A stretch of 32,634 nucleotides of DNA. Origin: an uncultured Granulosicoccaceae bacterium. GTDB lineage: Bacteria; Pseudomonadota; Gammaproteobacteria; CALCKW01. Under the pieces are notes generated by a model. The model did not search any database and was not told the origin of the DNA. It saw only the letters and a list, made by a program, of their open reading frames with translations. The stretch is taken from NCBI GenBank assembly GCA_937965695.1, contig CALCKW010000066.1, forward strand, positions 1-32,634, given 5' to 3'. Below are positions 26,595 through 32,634 of the stretch, in pieces (positions within the stretch are counted from its first letter, which is position 1; each line of letters starts with the position of its first letter). The translations under genes were made by a program, and so were the position numbers.

Positions 26595-27209
26595 TTGCCG
26601 AGCAAAGACTGTATAAAAGTGGCATTATGTTTTCCACCGAGCCACCGTGTGCCTATAAACAACAGTCGATTATTGCCCTTGAAACCAACAGATGACGAAC
26701 TAATAGCCGCATATGCTGGCGGCACAGCCGACGCTTTTGATGCGCTGTACGCACGTTATCGCGAGCGCGTCTACAGCTATTGCTTTAGGGCACTGAGTTA
26801 CGACGAAAGTCAGGCGGCGGATTGCTGTCAGGAGATTTGGATGAAGGTCATAAAGGCCACCTCTACGTACCGGAGTAATGGTCACTTTGATCGATGGTTG
26901 TTTGGGCTAGCACACAATTGCTTAGTTGATCGCTACCGCCAGCAATCAAAGATGCTCTTGTCAGATTCTGATGACGAAGCCGTGTCACTTGAAAATTTTG
27001 TGCATCGATTTGAACAGTGCGATAACTTGCAAACGGCACTCCAGAAGCTGCCACTAGCTCAGCGAAGCGCGCTTCTACTTCACTACTGTGAGGGCTATAG
27101 CTTGACCGAAATAGCGGACCTGCAATCGATCAGCACTCAGACAATAAAAAGCCGGTTGCGATATGGTTTATCCAAAGTACGCGGCTGGTTGGGAGAAGAT
27201 CATGTCTGA
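26595..27209 (+). CDS. Sigma-70 family (ECF-type) RNA polymerase sigma factor
   Basis: A 204-residue alternative sigma factor with only regions 2 and 4. Region 2 (about 50-118) contains FDALYARYRERVYSYCFRAL, AADCCQEIWMKVIKA and FDRWLFGLAHNCLVDRYR. Region 4 (about 146-199) contains LPLAQRSALLLHYCEGYS, EIADLQ and the recognition helix TQTIKSRLRYGLSKVR. The start is uncertain: TTG 26595 has GGGGA nine bases upstream, but GTG 26649 or TTG 26673 would give a more typical N-terminus just before PTDDELIAAYAGG. It overlaps the downstream membrane-anchored gene by 8 bases, the usual coupling with an anti-sigma factor. Confidence 0.88.
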   Translation: MPSKDCIKVALCFPPSHRVPINNSRLLPLKPTDDELIAAYAGGTADAFDALYARYRERVYSYCFRALSYDESQAADCCQEIWMKVIKATSTYRSNGHFDRWLFGLAHNCLVDRYRQQSKMLLSDSDDEAVSLENFVHRFEQCDNLQTALQKLPLAQRSALLLHYCEGYSLTEIADLQSISTQTIKSRLRYGLSKVRGWLGEDHV

Positions 27210-27843
27210 CACCCACAACAAATTGCAAAACGAATTTAAGAACTTGCCTGATGCCCAGCCTCCCTTTGGCCATGACACACGCATCAAAGCACTTGCTCGT
27301 GAGCATCTGCAATCACAAAGAGACGATCGGGCCAGAACCAAACGGTGGGCTGGTGGTTTGGCAACCTTAGCCAGTGCTGCTTTGGTATTTTTAATAGCGG
27401 CCCCGCTCTTACAGAAGCCAATCACTCTCGAGTCAGTCGAGGAGCTTTCCGATGCTATCGCGAGTGAACAGATGATAATTGAGGATGCAGCGTCAGCAGT
27501 CGAACCTGCAATACGACATGAAATAACTCCGCAAAAAAGTAGTGCTGGTGGAGGCAGTGAAGCGATCGAACTTGACCGAGCTGAATCCGCTCAAATCGTG
27601 CTGCCTAGAGCGAAAATTCTGGCTGAACCACTAGCAAATGACGAAGCAGATAATCTAGTAGGTCGTGCGACGAAGTCTTTTTCAGGCGCGCAGCTCAAGT
27701 CAGAAGATGTCGAATCGCCCACCCTAGAGTCGCTGTTAGCAAAACTCGAACAAGCAGAGAAAAAATCTAATCTAGAAAAAGCAAAGCAGATAAGAGACGA
27801 AATTACACGTCTTTTTCCGGACTATATAAATAACAAAAAATAA
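27202..27843 (+). CDS. Single-pass membrane protein, probable anti-sigma partner of the upstream sigma factor
   Basis: A 213-residue protein starting at ATG 27202, which has GGAGAAG 4-10 bases upstream and overlaps the sigma gene. The N-terminal 45 residues are cytoplasmic and basic. One helix follows (about 49-71, WAGGLATLASAALVFLIAAPL), then an acidic low-complexity periplasmic region and a C-terminal charged helix (LESLLAKLEQAEKKSNLEKA). Topology and coupling fit an anti-sigma factor, but I see no HxxxCxxC zinc anti-sigma motif and recognise no family, so the role is inferred from context. The C-terminal helix could bind the VWA lipoprotein or another envelope sensor. Confidence 0.6.
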   Translation: MSDTHNKLQNEFKNLPDAQPPFGHDTRIKALAREHLQSQRDDRARTKRWAGGLATLASAALVFLIAAPLLQKPITLESVEELSDAIASEQMIIEDAASAVEPAIRHEITPQKSSAGGGSEAIELDRAESAQIVLPRAKILAEPLANDEADNLVGRATKSFSGAQLKSEDVESPTLESLLAKLEQAEKKSNLEKAKQIRDEITRLFPDYINNKK

Positions 27844-27848
27844 CTCTG

Positions 27849-28514
27849 CTACGGCGCATTGAAGCTCAGATCGCCATAATATACTTCAGCATCTAAGCCT
27901 GAGTTGTCTGTATCAGTCATCAACACAACAACTTGTACCGTATTGACTTCCAAGCCTAACAGAGACTTGAAGTCTTCTCGTACATTGCGGCTTTCATACT
28001 GCCATTGCGAAAGTGGTGTAAGACTATCTTGCAATGCGAGCATATAGGAAGACTTCATGGCATAAGCGTTTGGCCAACTACTGCCTTTAGAATTACTGCC
28101 CGACCATACATAGTTAATCGCAACCCCTCGATCAAAGAAGCCTTTTTTGTGCACAACATAAACTCGTGCAGCGTAGTCGTCGCCAACTTTGTTCTTTTCA
28201 TCCAGTCCACTCAATGGCTTATCGACACGCCAGCTCCATTGCAATATAGGCGTTTTTTCTAAATCAATATTGACCGACCGAATTAAAGCAGATGCAGAGT
28301 CCTCGCTTTTAGCTCGTAGCACCCAATTGTTATCCAGTAGCACCAACCCATAATCAGTGTTTTTGCTAAAACTGTGGTGCTTCCATTTCACTAGTGATTG
28401 TTCAGAAAAAGTGCTGATAGGCAAAGAAGGTGCAGCTGCAGTAGCTGAACCGACACTAAAAGAGCACAGCATGAATGAAGCGATCTGCAAAATACTGCTT
28501 TTGGACTTAAACAT
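27849..28514 (-). CDS. Exported DUF3047 family protein
   Basis: A 221-residue secreted protein with a signal peptide (about 1-27, ending SATAAA). The mature part matches the DUF3047 pattern: LRAKSEDSASALIRSVNIDL, a TPILQWSWRVDKPL block, KVGDDYAARVYVVHKKG, NYVWSGS-KGSSWPNAYA, and a C-terminal VVVLMTDTDNSG with YYGDLSF. This resembles a concanavalin-like beta-sandwich, and function is unknown. It lies 58 bases downstream of the MscS-family gene on the same strand and could be co-transcribed. It converges with the anti-sigma-like gene, with five bases between stops. Confidence 0.8.
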   Translation of the reverse strand: MFKSKSSILQIASFMLCSFSVGSATAAAPSLPISTFSEQSLVKWKHHSFSKNTDYGLVLLDNNWVLRAKSEDSASALIRSVNIDLEKTPILQWSWRVDKPLSGLDEKNKVGDDYAARVYVVHKKGFFDRGVAINYVWSGSNSKGSSWPNAYAMKSSYMLALQDSLTPLSQWQYESRNVREDFKSLLGLEVNTVQVVVLMTDTDNSGLDAEVYYGDLSFNAP

Positions 28515-28572
28515 GAGATACGGTGTGCTCTTTACGGCCAGATTTTTGTGATTGATTGAAGAGCAAGCTCAA

Positions 28573-29730
28573 CTAGTTAGCTGCGCTTGGCATTTCCTTC
28601 ACGTACAAATCGCGTTTGGGATATGGAATTTCAATGTTAGCGGCATTCATTGCATCGTATATCAACTTAAACAACTCGTGCGATACTAATCCTTTCAACT
28701 CCGGCTGTTGAATCCAGACCAACAACTCGAAATCTAAGCTTGAATCACCAAATCCTCGCATGCGTACCCTAGGCGCAGGGTTGACGCAAACACGCGGATA
28801 TTTCTTAGCCACTGCTATCAAAAGCGCTTCTACCGAATGCACATCACTGCCATAAGCAGCACCGACCGCAATACGTATTCGCATCTTTTCGTGCGGCCCC
28901 CCACTTTCGTTAATTATCTTGGCGTTGCCCATGACATTGTTAGGCACGGTAACTTCGACGTCATCACGCGTTAGAAGACGAGTACTGCGCATTCCGATGT
29001 GTGTCACACGGCCGCGCTCACCGCTGTCTAGATTGACGTAATCATTTAGTTTGTAAGGCGCATCTATAAGTATAAAGAAGCCTGCAAACAAGTTGGCGAG
29101 AGTATCTTGCGCTGCAAAGCCCACGGCCAGTCCGACAATACCTGCAGATGCTAGCCAACCAACCGGATTGACTCCCCAGACCATCAACAAGGCGTAACTG
29201 CCGAACAACAAAATCAGAAGTTTAGAGATTAAGTCGAGTAAAGGAATGGTGCGTTCCTCTATGGCGCTAAATCGTTGGTGGTTGCGCGCAAGAGCCCTCA
29301 GTAGCTCCGTAGACACAAAGAATGCCGCACGCATCAATGTAACCACAACAATTGATACGACCACATTGATCACAAAGTCAGATCCGAATGGCAGTTTCGC
29401 CGATTTAACCGCCAGAATTAGGCCGGAAAAAAATACCACGCTAAAAACAGGACGCTTTAGCCCGTCTATTACCCGGTCATCAACATCAGTGGCGGTTCTA
29501 GCCGCGAGTTTGTCGATACTTCGAATCACAATTGCTCGGATGATAAAAGCAGCGATATAGAAAAGACAGGCGATGACGAGCGCTGCGAATACCGGGTAGC
29601 TATCTAGCGTTTGCCAATAGAGCACTAAGGACTCAGGCAGCCAATCCACAAACTCCGGAATACTCTCACTAATGGGGTCAATCAGAACATTTTCGGGGTT
29701 TTCTGGGCTATTTACAGCATTGTCCGCCAT
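28573..29730 (-). CDS. MscS-family mechanosensitive ion channel
   Basis: A 385-residue inner-membrane channel. Hydrophobic helices lie at about 46-70, 94-110, 118-140 and 165-187, followed by the MscS pore helix and beta-domain hinge at 190-235 (WLASAGIVGLAVGFAAQDTL, FAGFFILIDAPYKLNDYV). The cytoplasmic cage follows with GRVTHIGMRSTRL, VTVPNNVMGNAKIIN and an alpha-beta C-terminal domain ending IEIPYPKRDLYV. It should release solutes on hypo-osmotic shock. With one or two helices more than minimal MscS, it belongs to the mid-size members of the family. The first 40 residues are acidic and polar. Confidence 0.92.
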   Translation of the reverse strand: MADNAVNSPENPENVLIDPISESIPEFVDWLPESLVLYWQTLDSYPVFAALVIACLFYIAAFIIRAIVIRSIDKLAARTATDVDDRVIDGLKRPVFSVVFFSGLILAVKSAKLPFGSDFVINVVVSIVVVTLMRAAFFVSTELLRALARNHQRFSAIEERTIPLLDLISKLLILLFGSYALLMVWGVNPVGWLASAGIVGLAVGFAAQDTLANLFAGFFILIDAPYKLNDYVNLDSGERGRVTHIGMRSTRLLTRDDVEVTVPNNVMGNAKIINESGGPHEKMRIRIAVGAAYGSDVHSVEALLIAVAKKYPRVCVNPAPRVRMRGFGDSSLDFELLVWIQQPELKGLVSHELFKLIYDAMNAANIEIPYPKRDLYVKEMPSAAN

Positions 29731-30109
29731 GACCAGGCACTCAAAATGAATTGTTTGAAGTCTAGCAGGAACACCGGCGAAAACCTGCTGTCGGCAAATA
29801 CTTATGAAATCGATGTTAACGAACTCAGAAGAACCTTCCAGCTGTCGACAATTTTTGCCCTAACGTTCTCTAAATCCACGAGTGGGACACATTAATATAG
29901 ATAACCCCACATCAAAGAGTTTTTCGAACCGTCTAGCAGTGCATTAAATATTTCATCGCAGGGTCCAAATCAAGCCCAGTCAAGGTTTGGCGATAGTCGC
30001 AGAGATGGTTTTAGAACCGCATTCAAGATTTTCGATAATAGATTTTCAATCTAAAATTGCCATCAAACTAATTTGTAAACCACACGATTGATTGGGCTTT
30101 GGAGCACAT
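29731..30109. other. 379-base intergenic region between the mscS-like gene and hnoX
   Basis: Both flanking genes point outward, so two promoters are expected here. I see a small inverted repeat TAGATT-TTC-AATCTA at 30039-30053, 57 bases before the hnoX start, and a 6-base stem AGCAGG...CCTGCT near 29763-29790. I find no NsrR- or NorR-like operator that I can recognise and no small gene. Confidence 0.35.
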
Positions 30110-30646
30110 ATGAAAGGCATAGTATTTACCATGTTGGCTGATATGGTCATAGAGAAATTCGGCCTGGACGTTTGGGATGAGCTTCTAACAAAGACAGGTG
30201 ATGATGGCATCTATGTATCAACTGAGACTTACCCAGACGAAGCATTGACGGCATTGGTTGTTGCAGCACATGAAAAATCTGGCATCCCAGTAAACGATTT
30301 AGTTCGTGCGTTTGGTGAGTATATGTTTCCCCTATTCTATAAAAAAAATCCGAGCTTTTTTCTAGAGGGACAAACATTAAAAGAGTTTTTACTCACTGTT
30401 GATCAAGTGATTCATGTGGAAGTACGAAAACTCCATCCTGGGGTAAACCTCCCTGAATTCAATTATGTTGACGAAAAAGACTCAGAACTGACGATGATTT
30501 ATGCATCCCCGCGGAAGCTGTGCATGTTAGCAGAAGGGTTGATTTCTGGTGCAGCCAAACATTTCAACACCGAGTACAAGCTTGACCACTCAAGCTGTAT
30601 GCATGACGGTGCTGAATCCTGCGAATTGCATTTAACGATCACGTAG
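30110..30646 (+). CDS. hnoX: H-NOX heme domain protein (nitric oxide sensor)
   Basis: A 178-residue stand-alone heme nitric-oxide/oxygen-binding protein. Start ATG 30110 has TGGAG seven bases upstream. Landmarks: N-terminal MKGIVFTMLADMVIEKFG, AFGEYMFPLF, the proximal heme ligand His102 in IHVEVRK, Pro115 region, and the heme-propionate motif Tyr131-x-Ser133-x-Arg135. Position 140 is Leu, not the distal Tyr of O2-binding members, so NO rather than O2 is the expected ligand. Cys138, His160, Cys163 and Cys171 match the structural zinc site described in proteobacterial H-NOX proteins. It is followed after 2 bases by a histidine kinase, the classical operon in which ferrous-NO H-NOX inhibits the kinase. 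Confidence 0.95.
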   Translation: MKGIVFTMLADMVIEKFGLDVWDELLTKTGDDGIYVSTETYPDEALTALVVAAHEKSGIPVNDLVRAFGEYMFPLFYKKNPSFFLEGQTLKEFLLTVDQVIHVEVRKLHPGVNLPEFNYVDEKDSELTMIYASPRKLCMLAEGLISGAAKHFNTEYKLDHSSCMHDGAESCELHLTIT

Positions 30647-30648
30647 CC

Positions 30649-31632
30649 ATGGATATTGAAATTCTTCAACGCTCTCTTGCACGCGAGAAAGCGCAACGCA
30701 ATCTGGCAGAACAACTGTTAGAAGATAAGTCGAGAGAGCTGTTTCAATCTTATGAAAAACTTCGCAGCTCGCACGACGAGCTAGAGCATGCTCATGCAGA
30801 AGTCAAAGAAAAACAAGAACAGCTAGTTCAGTCAGAAAAAATGGCATCTCTGGGAATAATGTCGGCGGGAGTTGCTCATGAGATAAACAACCCTCTAGCT
30901 TTCGTATTTAGTAACGTCAATTCACTGAGTCATGCAGTGGATCAGTTTAAAATATTCCATGAATTGATTGAAAAGCTGTTGCAATCAAGCCAGTCGACCA
31001 TTTCAGATGAAGAGAGAAAAAAAATTGATGCGTTTTGCAAAGAATCTGACATAGAGTACCTGTTAGAGGACTGTACTGAATTAATCCAAGAAACGGTAGA
31101 CGGGATTCAACGCGTTAAAGGCATAGTGGCTGGTTTGAAAGACTTTGCTAGAGCAGATACCGCAGAACGCGAATCTGTTGACATCAATCTCTGTATCAGA
31201 AATACGCTGAAAATTGCTATTGGTCAGGTTAAATCGAATTGTAAAATCGAAGAGAATTTGGGTGACCTGCCAGAAATATCTGGTTTCTCTGGAAAAATAG
31301 GCCAAGTCATTCTTAATCTTATTGTAAATGCAAGCCAGGCGATAGATGACAACGGCGTTATCAGTATTGCAACTACTCTGGATGAATCAGATGTCATCAT
31401 CACTGTTGCCGACACTGGTTGTGGCATGTCCAAAGAGACAATAGATGATATATTCACCCCATTTTTCACGACAAAACCTATCGGCGAAGGCACTGGATTA
31501 GGACTATCCGTCTCGCATGGAATCGTCGAAGAGCACGGTGGGAAAATTAGAGTCGACAGTGAGCAAGGCAAGGGTACCTGCTTTACAATACGTTTACCGC
31601 TGCAGGCAACGGAAAGAAACTTAGCGGCATAG
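30649..31632 (+). CDS. hnoK: Soluble H-NOX-associated sensor histidine kinase
   Basis: A 327-residue cytosolic histidine kinase without membrane segments. Residues 1-63 form a coiled coil, probably the H-NOX docking or dimer region. The phosphoacceptor is His77 in GVAHEINNPL. The ATPase has the N-box LNLIVNASQAI around Asn227, DTGCGM at 255-260, the F-box FTPFFTTK, and G2 GTGLGLSVSHGIVEEHGG from 281. A long dimerisation insert (about 95-160) separates the H-box region from the second DHp helix. It starts 2 bases after hnoX, so it is surely coupled. No receiver domain or response regulator is in the window; the phosphorelay partner must be elsewhere. The symbol is assigned by context. Confidence 0.92.
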   Translation: MDIEILQRSLAREKAQRNLAEQLLEDKSRELFQSYEKLRSSHDELEHAHAEVKEKQEQLVQSEKMASLGIMSAGVAHEINNPLAFVFSNVNSLSHAVDQFKIFHELIEKLLQSSQSTISDEERKKIDAFCKESDIEYLLEDCTELIQETVDGIQRVKGIVAGLKDFARADTAERESVDINLCIRNTLKIAIGQVKSNCKIEENLGDLPEISGFSGKIGQVILNLIVNASQAIDDNGVISIATTLDESDVIITVADTGCGMSKETIDDIFTPFFTTKPIGEGTGLGLSVSHGIVEEHGGKIRVDSEQGKGTCFTIRLPLQATERNLAA

Positions 31633-31644
31633 ATAACGGAGATC

Positions 31645-32634
31645 TCATTGCTGCTTAGCGTAGACGCTATCTATCACGTTATAGATTTCTGCTTGATTCT
31701 CAGAGACCGAAAACTCACGATGCGCCTTATAAAAAGCGCTGATGGCCGATTGCGTCTCGGTATTATTGAAGCCATCCATGCGCCCTTTCCCGTCAGCGCG
31801 CTCTTTATAAAACCCCAACTTAACTAAACGCCATTGAATATTCTTGATGAGTTCAGAAGCCTTCACTGACTGAACTTCGACAATATCTGCACCCGGAATT
31901 AGCGGCTGATCAACCATCGCTGCACTAGCTGGTTGATCGCTTTCAGTAGTCGCTGTTAAATGCTCTGTTTCATCAGGCACAACATCAGCGTTCAATTGGG
32001 CTTGTAAATAAACCCTTGGGACAAACTGATAGTTTTCACAACGCTGAGCGAACACTGTAAAGAGGTTTTGTAAAACGGCTGCTTTAGATGCAGTTAGCGA
32101 AGCGGCGCGTTCAATTGCTGCTCCAAGTCTTATGCCTTGCGACAAACAGGCTGTTGCATCAGATGGTTGAGTAGTTTGCGCCGAAAGCTGTTCGAGTTTT
32201 GCAACCGGACCATTTTTTAATAAGCTCAAAGACGGCGGCTCGGCAACCTTCTCTAAAGTTTCTAGCTTCATCATATTTAACGCTACGAACGAACCTAAAG
32301 TGAACAGAGCTAACAAAGAAACACCAATCAAAGAAAGTTTTCTTGAGTTGGCTCGTGTTTTAGACCACAGCCAAACCGCATCACTGGTGGTTTCTACATT
32401 AGGCGCACGATTTCTCGGTACCTCTGTAGCTTCCCGTTTAGTGGCTACTCGGTGGGCTTTAGGTGGCTCAGGTGCGTCACTTTCAAAATCATTAAAAAGA
32501 TCTTCATCAGGTCCAGACATTCGGGAATACTCAGGATTTTTGGATGCTATTGTTTGGGCTGTTTCAGGGTCAGTCGCACATTCGCTTCGTTGAACTGAAA
32601 ACAAACTCTCTTCCAGCCAAGCGGAGACATCTTG
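31645..32634 (-). CDS. Membrane-anchored protein with peptidoglycan-binding-like C-terminus (N-terminus beyond the window)
   Basis: At least 329 codons, open at the right edge: the frame continues upstream of the first internal TTG (32604) through DVSAWLEESLFS to the window end, so the true start is outside. The order is an acidic, Pro/Glu-rich cytoplasmic segment, one transmembrane helix (SLIGVSLLALFTLGSFVAL), and a periplasmic part with a Thr/Ser/Gln-rich linker. The C-terminal domain contains IQWRLVKLGFYKERADGKGRMDGFNNTETQSAI, which follows the PG_binding_1 pattern (LxxLGFYxxxxDGxxxxxTxxAIxxF). It may anchor a complex to the cell wall, as ExeA- or GspA-like proteins do, but no known family is certain. 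It converges with hnoK, with 12 bases between the stops. Confidence 0.7.
   Translation of the reverse strand, partial: QDVSAWLEESLFSVQRSECATDPETAQTIASKNPEYSRMSGPDEDLFNDFESDAPEPPKAHRVATKREATEVPRNRAPNVETTSDAVWLWSKTRANSRKLSLIGVSLLALFTLGSFVALNMMKLETLEKVAEPPSLSLLKNGPVAKLEQLSAQTTQPSDATACLSQGIRLGAAIERAASLTASKAAVLQNLFTVFAQRCENYQFVPRVYLQAQLNADVVPDETEHLTATTESDQPASAAMVDQPLIPGADIVEVQSVKASELIKNIQWRLVKLGFYKERADGKGRMDGFNNTETQSAISAFYKAHREFSVSENQAEIYNVIDSVYAKQQ

Noticed and set aside
30039..30053. NO-responsive operator upstream of hnoX
   Set aside because: The TAGATT-TTC-AATCTA repeat is short and does not match the NsrR or NorR patterns I know.
32602..32604. TTG at 32604 as the start of the rightmost gene
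   Set aside because: The frame stays open upstream to the window edge (DVSAWLEES precedes it), so the gene is most likely truncated by the window.

Overview
The window looks like a chromosomal segment of a free-living, probably marine, heterotrophic gammaproteobacterium. The pointers are slyX, a divergent ppsA/ppsR pair, an NO-type H-NOX with a proteobacterial zinc site, a GlyGly-CTERM sorting tail, and an overall base composition that looks close to balanced by eye. There is no sign of phage, IS, integron, CRISPR, tRNA or rRNA. I name no species.

Layout, left to right. (1) 1-3241: the end of a branched-chain amino-acid (LIV/HAAT-type) ABC transporter operon in the order livG(partial)-livF-livH-livM. 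(2) 3498-10031: a giant exported multidomain protein of 2177 aa. It fuses a complete radical-copper oxidase (galactose/glyoxal oxidase type), a discoidin domain, three H-type-lectin-like repeats, a PKD domain, a YVTN-type beta-propeller, a di-heme cytochrome c peroxidase-like module, four PPC domains and a GlyGly-CTERM tail. This is the most unusual object in the window. (3) 10314-17453: acuI (acrylyl-CoA reductase), then DUF2147 and slyX genes on the minus strand, then the mutA-mutB-meaB operon (methylmalonyl-CoA mutase plus its G-protein chaperone). acuI and mutA each carry a nearly identical palindromic operator/promoter block that resembles the LiuR type, which suggests co-regulation of branched-chain amino-acid/propionate catabolism. 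(4) 17497-20882: a GAF-GGDEF-EAL protein whose GGDEF motif is degenerate but whose EAL site is intact, and an M20D amidohydrolase. (5) 21007-24341: the divergent gluconeogenic pair ppsA/ppsR. (6) 24419-27843: a VWA lipoprotein (YfbK-like), a DUF3147 membrane protein on the opposite strand, an ECF-type sigma factor and its probable membrane-bound partner. (7) 27849-29730: a secreted DUF3047 protein and an MscS-family channel. (8) 30110-31632: a two-gene nitric-oxide sensing unit, H-NOX plus a soluble histidine kinase. (9) 31645-32634: a membrane-anchored protein with a peptidoglycan-binding-like C-terminus, cut by the right edge.

Read together, uptake of branched-chain amino acids, the propionyl-CoA to succinyl-CoA segment, acrylyl-CoA reduction (a step also used in DMSP/acrylate breakdown) and PEP synthase describe growth on amino acids and C3 acids with gluconeogenesis. 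The remaining genes are signalling (c-di-GMP, NO, ECF sigma), envelope homeostasis, and one surface or exported redox protein whose substrate is unknown.
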